Shown: piece after piece, positions 1 to 8,600 of the stretch
How positions within the stretch are numbered: position 1 is the first letter of the stretch
Layout of the letters: the number at the start of each line of letters is the position of its first letter
IMG/VR virus record: IMGVR_UViG_3300037153_000881
Location: 18,709-82,708 of that record
Source: a virus
DNA: 64,000 bases
Strand: one strand, 5' to 3'
Notes under the pieces: model-generated
Told to the model about the DNA's origin: nothing
The model's input: the letters and a program-made list of their open reading frames with translations, nothing else
The model's database searches: none
Program-made: the position numbers and the translations under genes

Positions 1-3000
1 GTCGCGCGCGTGGTGCGCCGCGTGCCGCGTGTCGCTTCCTGGAGCTCGGCCGAGTAGTCGACGAGCGCGCGGTAGAGCGGGTAGGTCGCCTCGTTGATCT
101 GGACGAAGCGCCGCTCGAGACCGCGGCCGACGGGCTGGATGGTGCCGGCGAGGATGGGTGGCAGCTCGTCGGTCCGCGCGCGTGCCTCCGCGCGCCGCGA
201 GACCGGCAGCAGCTCCGCGACTTCCTCGGGTGTGGTGCGAACCCGCGCCCGTTCTTCACGCGCGCGCCGATCCGTCTCGGCCCGAATCCGGCGAGCTTCC
301 CTCTCTCGCTCCTCCTCCGAGCGTCGCGCCAGCGCCGCCAACTCCTCGGCGGAGGGCGGCTCAACCTCCGAGGCGTAGGCGCGGATGAACGGCGGGAAGC
401 TCGCGAGCCGCGTACCGCTCAGCAGCTCGCCCGCGCGACCGCCGCGTCGCCGTGCCTGCCGACGGGCCTCCCGCGCGGCGACGCTGAGCTCGCCCAGCTC
501 CTCCGGGCTCATGGTGCCCGACTCGTATTCGGCCAGCAGCGGCGTCGTCAGGAAGCGCTCGGGCACGCCCGCCGCGCGGGCGACGGCCCGCATGCCACGC
601 GTGTCCCTGGACAGCCGCGCCGTGGTTTCGCCGCTGCGCCTGGCGGCGGCGGTGCCGCGGTCGGTCGCCCCCGCCGCCTCGGCCTCGGCGCGCATCAGGC
701 GCTCGAGCAGCGGCAGCTTGGCACGGATGGCCTCAGCTTCGGTGTCGATCGCTTCGGCGCTGTCGCGTGCGGACGCGGCCGCGTCGTCGGTCGCGTCGGC
801 GGTCTCTCGCTCGCGGTCCGTCAGTCCCTCGAGGTAGTCGGCGACTTCCTCAGGAGTCGACGGCCCTGGGGCGGCGGCCGCGGCTGGCGTGTAGGCAGGC
901 CGCATCGCCGCGGCCGCCAGCGGACTGACGTACGGACCGGTCGGGGCCGCTGCGGCGGCTGGGATCGCGGCCGGTGGCGGGCCGATAGTCGGCTCGGGGT
1001 AGATGTCCTCTTCTTCAGGCGCTGCCGCTGCACCCGCAAGACGCGCGGAGACGGCCGCCATCGCCGCACGGCGGGTGGGGCTGCGCACTGCGCCCATCGC
1101 GGCGATCGTGCGTGACGCCTCGGGCTCGCGCAGGCGCTCCTCGGGTGCTTGCGGCGGTAGCTCGTCGGCCAGGTAGCTGAGCCTGCCGGACACCTGCAGC
1201 ATGACCTGGTTGACCGTCTGCAGCTCGGACTTGGCGGCGTCCAGCTCCTTGCCAGTCCTGGTGGCGACCTCGTGCTCGAGCGCACGGCGATCCGCGCGCA
1301 GCTGGAGCATCTGCGCCTTGGCGCGGTTCCATTCCGCCTCGAGCTCGGCGATGCGCAGCTCGGACAGCTGGGCGACCTGATAGCGGTACTTCTGCGGGTC
1401 GTCGCCCTCCGGCATCGTCTGGAACAGCCTGCGGAACTCGGTGCCGGAGGCCTTCTTGCCAACGTAGACGCTGACCTGTTTACCCGCCTGGCTGATGAGC
1501 TCGGCGAAGAGCTGGCGGCCGGAATCGGCGGTGACGCCCTGGAAGCGGCCCGTCAGCCCCTTGTACTGGCCGCTCAGGATCTGCAGGATCTGACCGCGCT
1601 CGACATCCCAGTTCTTCGGCTGGGCCGAGACGCCGATCGGGCGGTCGCGGAAGATGACGTCGCCCATCTGGCGCGCCGCCTGCTGGCGTGCGCCGGCCGG
1701 CGTGAGGCCCTGGCGCACCAGCTCCTGGCGCATGGCGGCGACGCGCGTGGACCGCTCTGCCTGGTAGCGCGCGTAGGCGCCTGCGGTCAGCTGCGGGCCT
1801 GGCTCGACGGCCGCCGTGCGGCCGCCGCTCTGCGCCTGACGCCGGCCGCGCACGCCTGGCGCCATCTCCGCGGCGCGCGCGCGCAGCTCCTCGACACGCC
1901 GCGTGTCGCCCGCGTTCCGCGCCTCGACGATCCGCCTGGCGAGGTCCCCGCGTGCTTGCAGCCAGTCGTCCTGGCCGGAGAGCACCTGCTCGAGCAGCGC
2001 GCGCGTCTCGGCCAGGCTGTTCAGCGCCTGTTGGGCGACCGCGTCCTTCCGCTCGCCGATCTGCCGTTCGAGCTGGGTGATCGCCTCCAGCTGGCGACGC
2101 GCCGCGGCCGTCACCTCCCCGATCGTCAGCTCGCCTGTGCGTGCCTCCTTCGCCGCCGGCGGTTCGTAGTCCAGCCGCTTCAGCCACGCGAGTCGCTCCG
2201 GGGTGTCGGCCGGCGGCGGCTCCGCGCGGCGCGCCTCCTGGGCCATCGTGCCCGGCGTGGTCAGGCGAGTGGCGCGCTGCTGGAGCTCGGCCGCCGTCTG
2301 CAGCAGTCCCTGGCGGATGCTGAGCACGACGTCGTCGATGCGCTTCATGCCGGCCTGGACGGCCAGGTACTCCGGCGAGCGCGCCGGGCGCGCGCGGGTG
2401 GCCTGCTGGACCGCCTCGGACATCGGCGTGCGCACCGCCTGGGCGAGCGCCGCGACCGCGCCCTCGACGCCATCCTCGACCATGCGCTGCAGCGTCGCGA
2501 CGTCCTCGCGGCCACGCCGCGTCAGCGCCACTTCCTGGCGGGACGGCTGGGGCGCGCCGGTCGGCCTGGCGCCCTCGGTGAGGCCGAGCTGCTCGCGCGT
2601 GAGGCCGCTCTCGTTGACGATCGCCTCGGCCCTAGCCGTCAGCTCCGTAATGCGCGTCTCGAGGGCGCGGATACGGGTCTCGTACTCGGCGATCTTGCGC
2701 GACGGGCCGACGTGGCTGTAGACGCCCTGCCGCTCACCTTCCGCGAGCGCCCGCATGACGTCCTGGTGCGACTCGACGTACGGCGTGTCGCGCTCGATGC
2801 CGCGGCGCGCCTCGATCAGCCGCTTCAGCTCGGCGATCTCGGCCTCTTGCTCACGGATGCGGGCCATGACCGCGCCGAAGGCCTCGGCGGGTGTCTGGGT
2901 GGGCGCCGGCGCGGCCGCGGCCTCGGGCACCTGCTCCGCGCCTGGCTCTTGCGGCGGCTCGGCGGCCGTGGTTGGGCGTCGTCGACGACGTCCGCCGCCA

Positions 3001-4247
3001 CCACCAGCGCCCGCGCCCGCGCCAGTCTCCGCGGTAGTCGCCGCTGCGGTGGTCGCCTGCTGGACGGTCTGCGCCTGCTGGTCGATCTGCTGCGCCTGAG
3101 CGGCCGCCTGCTGGACGGTCTCCGCCTGCTGCTCGATCTGCTGCGCCGAGCTGGCCGCGGCGGCCTTGAGCGCACGGTCAGCCGCGCGCCACTGCTCGAA
3201 CGCCGGCTGGAGCGTCGTGACCACCGCATCGACGGCGGCCGCCGTCTCTTTCGGCAGCTGCTCGAACTGCTTGACCATCGGCAGCGCCTGCTGCAGCAGC
3301 GCGCGGCTGGCGGCCACGGCCCCTTCCTGCGAGCGCGTCAGCTGCTCGCCGCCCTGCAAGCGGGTCGTGCCCGTGCGCATGCGTTCGGCCAGCGCCTGCA
3401 GGTTGTCCTGGCTCGTCTTGAAGTGCTGCTGCAGCGCGTCGACCGGCGCGGCGGCGGCCGCCTGGACCTGCGCCTGCTCGCGCTCGAGCCCGACGTACGA
3501 CTTCGCCGACACGAAGCGCGGGATCAGCGGCGCGCGGTAGACGCCGGCCGCGAGCGCCTCGCGCGCCAGCCGCTCCTTTTCCTCGAGGGTGGACAGCTGC
3601 TCCCTGGCCGTCGGCAGGTTGCGCTCGGCGATCTTGGACCGCGTCCCCGCGGCGATCGCCCGCTCGGAGGCGGCGATGTTGCCGGCGCGCGTGGCCACGT
3701 CGTGCGCCAGGGCGGTGACGACCTGCTCCATGAACTGGCGCGTGCCCTGGGGCGCGTCGATGCGGCCGGCGGTGCCGCGCGTTGGGCCGGTGGCCGCCCG
3801 CCGCCGCTCTTCCTGGCGCTGCTGGACCGTCTGCTGCTGCTGCTGCTGCGTTTGCTGGCGGGCACGCTCCGCGTCGCGGATGGCCTTTTGCTCGGCGCGG
3901 TACTCCTCCTCGAGCTCCTGGAGCACGCGGCGCTGGGCATCGCCGACCTCAGCGCCCTTCTGCACGGCGGCGTTCTGGGCGTTCTGCGCCTCGGTGAGCT
4001 TCTGGGTGGCCTCGGTCGCGGCGTTGATTTTGTCGGTCGGCAGGTTCAGCCGGCTGGCGGCCTGACTGGCGTTGCTGAAGGCGTCCTGGACGCCAGCCGC
4101 GAAGTCCTGGAGCGCCTCGTTGGCCGCCTCGAGCCCTTCGGCGAGCGGCTGGAGATTGGCGTCGACGTTGACCTGGAGCTCGCCGGCGACGGCCTCGGAG
4201 CCCGTCTCGCCGGTGAAGTCCTCGTTCGGCGTGAACTGACCCGCCAT
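1..4247 (-). CDS. Tape-measure protein (partial, runs off left edge)
   Basis: An open frame of 1415 codons begins with ATG at 4247 and has no stop before the window edge, so its C-terminus is missing. It is the last and longest gene of the minus-strand virion operon, directly after the frameshifted tail-chaperone pair, which is where siphoviral tape-measure genes sit; the protein sets tail length. The sequence is Ala/Glu/Gln/Arg-rich and predicted largely helical, with a poly-Gln stretch near residues 135-140 and a Gly/Arg-rich spacer near residues 415-425. Around residues 880-925 (about nt 1475-1610) is a KOW-like motif, GQILQILSGQYKGLTGRF, unusual in tape measures. A long plus-strand open frame over 1272-4616 is its antisense shadow. 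Role confident from size and position; no enzymatic domain was identified in the visible part. Confidence 0.85.
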   Translation of the reverse strand, partial: MAGQFTPNEDFTGETGSEAVAGELQVNVDANLQPLAEGLEAANEALQDFAAGVQDAFSNASQAASRLNLPTDKINAATEATQKLTEAQNAQNAAVQKGAEVGDAQRRVLQELEEEYRAEQKAIRDAERARQQTQQQQQQTVQQRQEERRRAATGPTRGTAGRIDAPQGTRQFMEQVVTALAHDVATRAGNIAASERAIAAGTRSKIAERNLPTAREQLSTLEEKERLAREALAAGVYRAPLIPRFVSAKSYVGLEREQAQVQAAAAAPVDALQQHFKTSQDNLQALAERMRTGTTRLQGGEQLTRSQEGAVAASRALLQQALPMVKQFEQLPKETAAAVDAVVTTLQPAFEQWRAADRALKAAAASSAQQIEQQAETVQQAAAQAQQIDQQAQTVQQATTAAATTAETGAGAGAGGGGGRRRRRPTTAAEPPQEPGAEQVPEAAAAPAPTQTPAEAFGAVMARIREQEAEIAELKRLIEARRGIERDTPYVESHQDVMRALAEGERQGVYSHVGPSRKIAEYETRIRALETRITELTARAEAIVNESGLTREQLGLTEGARPTGAPQPSRQEVALTRRGREDVATLQRMVEDGVEGAVAALAQAVRTPMSEAVQQATRARPARSPEYLAVQAGMKRIDDVVLSIRQGLLQTAAELQQRATRLTTPGTMAQEARRAEPPPADTPERLAWLKRLDYEPPAAKEARTGELTIGEVTAAARRQLEAITQLERQIGERKDAVAQQALNSLAETRALLEQVLSGQDDWLQARGDLARRIVEARNAGDTRRVEELRARAAEMAPGVRGRRQAQSGGRTAAVEPGPQLTAGAYARYQAERSTRVAAMRQELVRQGLTPAGARQQAARQMGDVIFRDRPIGVSAQPKNWDVERGQILQILSGQYKGLTGRFQGVTADSGRQLFAELISQAGKQVSVYVGKKASGTEFRRLFQTMPEGDDPQKYRYQVAQLSELRIAELEAEWNRAKAQMLQLRADRRALEHEVATRTGKELDAAKSELQTVNQVMLQVSGRLSYLADELPPQAPEERLREPEASRTIAAMGAVRSPTRRAAMAAVSARLAGAAAAPEEEDIYPEPTIGPPPAAIPAAAAAPTGPYVSPLAAAAMRPAYTPAAAAAPGPSTPEEVADYLEGLTDRERETADATDDAAASARDSAEAIDTEAEAIRAKLPLLERLMRAEAEAAGATDRGTAAARRSGETTARLSRDTRGMRAVARAAGVPERFLTTPLLAEYESGTMSPEELGELSVAAREARRQARRRGGRAGELLSGTRLASFPPFIRAYASEVEPPSAEELAALARRSEEEREREARRIRAETDRRAREERARVRTTPEEVAELLPVSRRAEARARTDELPPILAGTIQPVGRGLERRFVQINEATYPLYRALVDYSAELQEATRGTRRTTRA

Positions 4248-4250
4248 GCG

Positions 4251-4439
4251 CTACTGCCGCTCGCCGTGGTCTTCGACGAAGCCCGAGGCCGGGCGCCCGC
4301 TGCGCGCGCGCAGCCACGCGAACAGCGCGCGGATCTCGCTGGCGGTGTCGGGGCGCGGCTGGACCTGCTGCTGAACCAGGGGGCGCCGCGCGGTGCGTGG
4401 GCTCGACGGCACCACCCAGACCGGCCGCCTACCCGGCAT
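4251..4439 (-). CDS. Small protein between tail chaperone and tape measure
   Basis: 62 aa from ATG at 4439, ending 3 nt before the tape-measure start. The C-terminal half contains EIRALFAWLR then SGFVED, almost the same as the C-terminus of the upstream frameshift product (EIRALFTWLR then SGFEED at 4613-4690). This suggests local duplication of the chaperone C-terminal segment. It overlaps the stop of the upstream Cys-rich gene by 11 nt. Function unknown; an accessory tail-assembly factor is possible from position only. Confidence 0.6.
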   Translation of the reverse strand: MPGRRPVWVVPSSPRTARRPLVQQQVQPRPDTASEIRALFAWLRARSGRPASGFVEDHGERQ

Positions 4440-4623
4440 CCAGTTCCTCCTCGATCGCGAACAGCGCCTCACCCAGCTCGCACGGCTCGTTGCCCTCACG
4501 GCACGCCGCGCACCCCAGCAGGTGCTGATCCAGCACGCTCGGCCCGGCACAGTCGCAGCAGTCGTAGCAGCACGGCTCGGCCTCCAGATCGCGCGGATCG
4601 TGGCGGTGCTCGCTAGCCGCCAC
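4429..4623 (-). CDS. Cys-rich mini-protein in tail region
   Basis: 64 aa from GTG at 4623, overlapping the end of the chaperone frameshift frame by 11 nt. It has a dense Cys cluster (CCYDCCDCAG) followed by CAAC and a further Cys, suggesting a metal-binding module, then an acidic tail. The 11-nt overlap mirrors the next junction, supporting translational coupling. A longer upstream start in this frame would overlap the chaperone much more and is not favoured. Function unknown. Confidence 0.55.
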   Translation of the reverse strand: MAASEHRHDPRDLEAEPCCYDCCDCAGPSVLDQHLLGCAACREGNEPCELGEALFAIEEELDAG

Positions 4624-4930
4624 GCGGGCGCCGATCCTCCTCGAAGCCGGACGTGCGCGTCGGGTCACCCCAGAACTTGCCCCGCAGCCAGGTGAACAGC
4701 GCGCGGATCTCCCGTCGCGCGTCGCGCTGCGACGGATCGGTGCCCGTCTCGGGGCGCGTGCGCCAGCCACTGGCGCCCTCCGCGTCTTTGATCCACCTGT
4801 TCAGCTCCGCCTCGCGGTCCATTTGCCAGCCCGCGTCGGAGACGGTCAGCACCCGCCGCTGATCGAGCATCTCCTGCGCGTGCAGCGCCCTGAGCGCATC
4901 CCACCACGCCCACCACTCCTTCAGGAGCAT
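4613..4930 (-). CDS. Tail assembly chaperone, -1 frameshift extension
   Basis: As a stand-alone frame it begins with ATG at 4930. The same frame is open back to the slippery site at 5020-5026, and that upstream part encodes convincing protein (FDWGRARARFCRYYGVGP), which typically continues tail-chaperone fusions. I therefore read it as the second half of a frameshift product of about 331 aa (196 codons of the zero frame plus 135). Such long and short chaperone forms coat the tape measure during tail assembly. The end carries EIRALFTWLR and SGFEED, duplicated in the small gene at 4251-4439. Confidence 0.8.
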   Translation of the reverse strand: MLLKEWWAWWDALRALHAQEMLDQRRVLTVSDAGWQMDREAELNRWIKDAEGASGWRTRPETGTDPSQRDARREIRALFTWLRGKFWGDPTRTSGFEEDRRPRGG

Positions 4931-4950
4931 CCGCCCCTGCTCTTCGGGGC

Positions 4951-5607
4951 CTACTCCGTAGTAGCGGCAGAATCGGGCTCGGGCTCGGCCCCAATCGAAC
5001 TCTGGATCGAGCCCATTTCCGGGGGGTTCTGGGACTCGCCTCCGCCCTCACTACCTTCTTCGGCCTGGCCCTCGCCTTCGTCCTGGGCGTTCTCGGCCCG
5101 TGGCGGCCGCAGATAGCCCAGCTCGGTGATCACCATCACCCGCGCCTGCGGACTCAGCAGGTCCGCCTCGTGCTCCTCGAGTCCGGGAATCAGCGCGCAC
5201 AGCGCCCGCGTCACGTAGCGCTGCCACTCCACCTCGCTCGAGCGCAGCTCGGGCTCCTCCTGGAGCTCGCGCACGACGGCGGCCAGCCCGCGCGCCGCGG
5301 AGACGATCGCCTCGGGCTCGTCGGACTGGTCCACGACATCCGCCAGCGTCTCCGCCGCGTCCCACAGCGTGCTGGGGATCGCGACGTTGGGATTGATCGG
5401 CTCGCGTGCGCTCAGCCAGCGATTGCGGGCGTCGTCGAGCTCGGCCGCGACGCTGGACGGGTAGCGGCCATTGGTCGTGACCCAGGCGAACAGCGTCTTG
5501 CCGTTGATCTCGATCGGGCGGCGCTCCTCGACCGTGTCGCCGAGTTTGAGGACGTCGAACTGCTTGGCGTGGCCATTGGCACGCGCCAGGGTTGGAATGC
5601 CCTGCAT
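4951..5607 (-). CDS. Tail assembly chaperone (zero-frame product)
   Basis: 218 aa, between the tail-tube gene and the tape measure. The N-terminus (VLKLGDTVEERRPIEINGK) and helical middle resemble gpG-type chaperones. The C-terminus is acidic, Gly/Glu-rich and low complexity, typical of the segment just before the programmed frameshift. A slippery heptamer lies near codon 195. The zero-frame product would be the abundant form and the -1 fusion the minor form. Confidence 0.8.
   Translation of the reverse strand: MQGIPTLARANGHAKQFDVLKLGDTVEERRPIEINGKTLFAWVTTNGRYPSSVAAELDDARNRWLSAREPINPNVAIPSTLWDAAETLADVVDQSDEPEAIVSAARGLAAVVRELQEEPELRSSEVEWQRYVTRALCALIPGLEEHEADLLSPQARVMVITELGYLRPPRAENAQDEGEGQAEEGSEGGGESQNPPEMGSIQSSIGAEPEPDSAATTE
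4981..5026 (-). promoter_or_regulatory. Programmed -1 frameshift site
   Basis: On the minus strand the heptamer C CCC CCG (5026-5020) sits in frame as X XXY YYZ. Five nt later comes a perfect 7-bp stem, GGGCTCG (5014-5008) with CGAGCCC (4987-4981), enclosing a 20-nt loop. Slipping back one base enters the frame that reaches 4613. Heptamer, 5-nt spacer and stem match the known layout of -1 sites in phage tail-chaperone genes. Confidence 0.8.
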
Positions 5608-5620
5608 GGCTGGAACCAGC

Positions 5621-6187
5621 TCAGGTCAGGTCGCGGAACCAGATGATCCGCGGTGGCGCGGCACTGGTGTCCGGCACGATGGCGTGGTTGAAGCTGATCT
5701 GGGCCGCGTCGTTGACGACGAAGTCGAGCGTCACGTCGCCAGTGGCAAAGCCCTTCCAGCCCACGACCCGGACGGGCTTGTTGTCGCCCGGATTCAGGAT
5801 GTCGTAGCCGGTGGTGATGTACTGGTCAATGATCGTGCCCGAGATCTGCAGCTCGTCATGACCTGCCACGGTGGTCGGCGTGCCCTGGCCCGTGCCTTCA
5901 GCCAGGTTGGCCATGTTGATCTGTGCCAGGCGGCACTCCATCGTGATGTCGCGCGAGGTCGGGATACGCAGCACCGGGTCGACTTGCTGATCGACCAGGA
6001 TGTCCTGGCGTTGGACGGCCAGCCGCACGTGCAGCCCGCCACTGGTGAAGCCCTTGTCCACCCACGTGCCACCCCAGGTCTGGCCCCACGGGATCGCGTC
6101 AGCTGGGAACGCGTTGGACGGCTGCCATGGCTCGGTGTAGACAATCAGGTTCCTACCGGCCACTACCTGTGTTTGATCGCCCGGCAT
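5621..6187 (-). CDS. Major tail (tube) protein
   Basis: 188 aa. Beta-rich sequence with segments such as LHVRLAVQRQDILVDQQVDP, a central TSRDITMECRLAQINMANLAEG and a C-terminal IIWFRDLT. It sits directly upstream of the chaperones, the normal place of a siphoviral tail-tube gene. The pattern of one polymerising tube protein before G/GT and the tape measure supports a long non-contractile tail. No family name can be verified by eye; a tail-tube fold comparison would test it. Confidence 0.7.
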   Translation of the reverse strand: MPGDQTQVVAGRNLIVYTEPWQPSNAFPADAIPWGQTWGGTWVDKGFTSGGLHVRLAVQRQDILVDQQVDPVLRIPTSRDITMECRLAQINMANLAEGTGQGTPTTVAGHDELQISGTIIDQYITTGYDILNPGDNKPVRVVGWKGFATGDVTLDFVVNDAAQISFNHAIVPDTSAAPPRIIWFRDLT

Positions 6188-6329
6188 CGCTGCATACCCC
6201 CTCGGCGGAGGAACGGCTCACAGCTCCGCGAGCTCGGTGCCCGAGGTGTGAGCGCTCTTCGGTTTGCAGCTCTTGGCGGGCAGCGTACGCAGTCCGCTGC
6301 CGCGAAGCGACCGGCAGGCCGGCAGTCGT

Positions 6330-7031
6330 TCAGGAGCTGGGCGGGATTTCCGTCGCCTCTGGATCCGCGGCGGGCTCCTCGGTTTCAGCCGGTGCGGGCT
6401 CGCCGAAGTCAGGCAGTGGCTCGAGGTCGGACTCGTCGGCGGCTGGCTCCTGATCAAGCGGCTCGGGCGGCTCGGGCGGTGGCTCGGGATCGGGGACAGC
6501 CACGGCCACCACGTCCTCGGGCTCACTGGTCACGGCCAGCTCGGCCGCTGCTGGCACGGCGACGGCCACCACGCCCTCGCCGGCGACCAGCGGCGGCGGC
6601 GGGTCGACGATGTTGGCGGTCACCGCGCTGCCGCTGGTGGAGGTCGTCCAGGACTCCTGGGGCGCGGCGCCGTGCACGACCACCCCAGGCGCGAGCTCCG
6701 GCCCAGGCGCGGGTGGTGGTTCGGGTGCGACCCAGTTCGCCTGCGGGGCCGGGCCGTTCAGGATGACGCCCGGCGTGGAGCCCTCTGGCTCGCCGGTCCG
6801 CGTTGCCGTGTGCGGCACGCGACGCTGGGTCATGGCCGCCGGCTCCATGTACGGCGTGCCATAGGGGTAGACGTTGGGGATCTCGAAGCTGTGGCCGAGC
6901 GGCACCATCACCTGCGCCTCGGGTTCGCTCATGCCAGGGATCAGGTCGCCCACGTTGTAGAAGACGCCGCTGCCCGGCGGATACTCGAGCTGGCTGACGC
7001 CCGGCGCTCCGAGCCAGTAGACCGTGGCCAT
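6330..7031 (-). CDS. Pro/Glu-rich virion-associated protein
   Basis: 233 aa, with a good AGGAGG-type ribosome site upstream of ATG 7031. Residues 1-70 look folded (YWLGAPGVSQLEYPPGSGVF, VGDLIPGM). The remainder is a low-complexity Pro/Ala/Glu tail containing two copies of a short element: PGVILNGPAPQANW and PGVVVHGAAPQESW. It lies between tail-terminator-like genes and the tube gene. A minor tail or spacer protein is likely; exact role unknown. Confidence 0.55.
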   Translation of the reverse strand: MATVYWLGAPGVSQLEYPPGSGVFYNVGDLIPGMSEPEAQVMVPLGHSFEIPNVYPYGTPYMEPAAMTQRRVPHTATRTGEPEGSTPGVILNGPAPQANWVAPEPPPAPGPELAPGVVVHGAAPQESWTTSTSGSAVTANIVDPPPPLVAGEGVVAVAVPAAAELAVTSEPEDVVAVAVPDPEPPPEPPEPLDQEPAADESDLEPLPDFGEPAPAETEEPAADPEATEIPPSS

Positions 7032-7145
7032 TATCAGTGACCTCCTGTCAGGAACTGCGCGTCAGTGCGACATGACACGCGCGCTGTGCAATCTCGCCGC
7101 GCGGCGAATTTCCGAATGGTCCAACCAATACTGGTCATGTCAGCG

Positions 7146-7667
7146 TCACTGCAGGCGCACCGGCACCGGCGGCCGACGGCTGTTGATCTCCGCCATTAAC
7201 TGCTCGGCGCGCGCCTTGCTGATCGGCTCCAGGACGCCGATCGCGATGGCGATGATGTCCACGCCGGGCTCGTTCGGACGCAGCGCCTGGGCGGTCAGCG
7301 GGTGGCCGGCGGCCAGGTGCGGCGCCCAGTCCAGCAGGCGGTGGCGCAGCGTGCTGTCGCCGCGGACCTGCGCGTAGCCCCACAGCGCGCCCTCAAGCCC
7401 GCGGAATGGGCGGTACACGCCCATATACGTCAGGTACTCGTGCAGCCCGTTGCAGTTGTGCAGCTCGGGCACCGAGCAGCGATAGCGCTCGCCGGTCATG
7501 CCGTCGCGATTGCGGACCAGGAAATACTGGCTGTCGCGCAGGCGGCGGTACGCGGTCAGGTGTTCGGGCAGCAGCAGGTCGGGCACGCGCAGATGGCTCA
7601 GCCCGCGCTCGCGCATGAACCGCGTCAGTTGCTCGGTGTCGAGCCAGTTTTCGCCCGCCTGGCTCAC
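7146..7667 (-). CDS. Hypothetical neck/tail-region protein
   Basis: 173 aa from GTG at 7667, which overlaps the stop of the upstream tail-terminator-like gene (GTGA). A mixed alpha/beta protein with CSVPELHNCNGLHEYLTYMG in the middle. It is in the virion operon between the tail terminator and the tail-tube genes. A 303-codon open frame extends further upstream but its N-terminal third is the out-of-frame reading of the upstream gene. No family recognised. Confidence 0.6.
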   Translation of the reverse strand: MSQAGENWLDTEQLTRFMRERGLSHLRVPDLLLPEHLTAYRRLRDSQYFLVRNRDGMTGERYRCSVPELHNCNGLHEYLTYMGVYRPFRGLEGALWGYAQVRGDSTLRHRLLDWAPHLAAGHPLTAQALRPNEPGVDIIAIAIGVLEPISKARAEQLMAEINSRRPPVPVRLQ

Positions 7668-8131
7668 GCGGCCACCGGTAGCCGCGCGTGCTGGACCAGG
7701 TAGCTCATCAACGCCCGGTCCCAGTCCGTGCCTGGCTCGGGCAGCGTGAGCGGCTCGCTGGTCTGGGGCAGGATGGTGTAGACGATCAGCCCCGCGGCGT
7801 GGAAACCCATCGGGGTGCCGCTGCTGGCCGGCGGGCACAGCGCCGGCTCGGCTGTCCGCCACAGCAGGCGCGCGGTGCGGCGCCGCACGTTCGGCGAGGG
7901 CCCCGAGCCGTAGAAGTGCAGGTCGACGCGGCCCCAGCGCCGCTCGTCGTAGGCCGACGGCGGCAGCCCGCCCACGGCGCGCACGATGATCGCGTACGTC
8001 GGCATCGGCCAGGCGCGGCGGCCCTCTGGGAACGCGGCCGAAATCCGATCGCCGCACAGCGCCACGACCTCGGGACTCGAGCGGAGGCGCTGGATGATCG
8101 CTGCCGGCAGGTCGCCGAGCACGACCGCCAT
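7664..8131 (-). CDS. Tail terminator / tail-completion protein
   Basis: 155 aa from ATG at 8131 (TGATG overlap with the upstream gp10-like gene). The beginning resembles DUF3168/tail-terminator proteins: an N-terminal helix (AIIQRLRSSPEVVALCGDRI), a strand with PTYAIIVRAVGG, then VDLHFYG and a helix of the kind that caps the tail tube. Gene order (head closure, gp10-like, this gene, tube) matches HK97-type neck modules. Family assignment is by order and motif only. Confidence 0.65.
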   Translation of the reverse strand: MAVVLGDLPAAIIQRLRSSPEVVALCGDRISAAFPEGRRAWPMPTYAIIVRAVGGLPPSAYDERRWGRVDLHFYGSGPSPNVRRRTARLLWRTAEPALCPPASSGTPMGFHAAGLIVYTILPQTSEPLTLPEPGTDWDRALMSYLVQHARLPVAA

Positions 8132-8589
8132 CAGTCGCTGCGGCCTTTCAGCTCCTGGGCCAGGTACGTGCGGATGCGCGGGGCGATGAAGTCCATCGTC
8201 TGGCGCAGCGGGAAGTGGCCCTCGTAGTTGCGCGTGCCGAACTCGTGGTAGATCGCCTCGGGCGCCTGCCCGAGATCCACGCTGCCGGTGAAGCGCACGC
8301 GATTGCGAGCGCTGCGCCGCACGAGGAAGCGCCCGGCATCCCTTTCGTTGCCGGTCATGTACGGGTGCAGCTGCGGCTGCCAGACGACGTCCTCCCAATA
8401 GTTGCGCGCGTCGGCGGCGGCTCGCTGCATGGCACGCTCGGTCGCCTCGTTCATCGTCGCCAGGACCTTGTTGCCGTTCCACACGTAGCGGATCTGGGCG
8501 CCGCGAAAGAGGCTCGGCGTGGCGCGCCCGAACACGCTCTTGATGCCGCTGGGAACCGGACGGCGGCTGCGGAAGCGTCGGAAGGGCAT
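8131..8589 (-). CDS. HK97 gp10-like head-tail joining protein
   Basis: 152 aa. Basic N-terminus, a helical segment (ERAMQRAAADARNYWEDVV), and the characteristic end IYHEFGTRNYEGHFPLRQTM, the 'Y-x-x-FGTR-x-x-x-x-x-x-PF/L' signature of HK97 gp10 family proteins. It lies between head-closure and tail-terminator genes. Its stop overlaps the next start by TGATG. Confidence 0.75.
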   Translation of the reverse strand: MPFRRFRSRRPVPSGIKSVFGRATPSLFRGAQIRYVWNGNKVLATMNEATERAMQRAAADARNYWEDVVWQPQLHPYMTGNERDAGRFLVRRSARNRVRFTGSVDLGQAPEAIYHEFGTRNYEGHFPLRQTMDFIAPRIRTYLAQELKGRSD

Positions 8590-8600
8590 GCGGTCTATCT

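Noticed and set aside
1272-4616. 1114-codon plus-strand open frame
   Set aside because: It uses the exact antisense codon register of the tape-measure gene and has Leu/Arg/Ala-rich, domain-free content.
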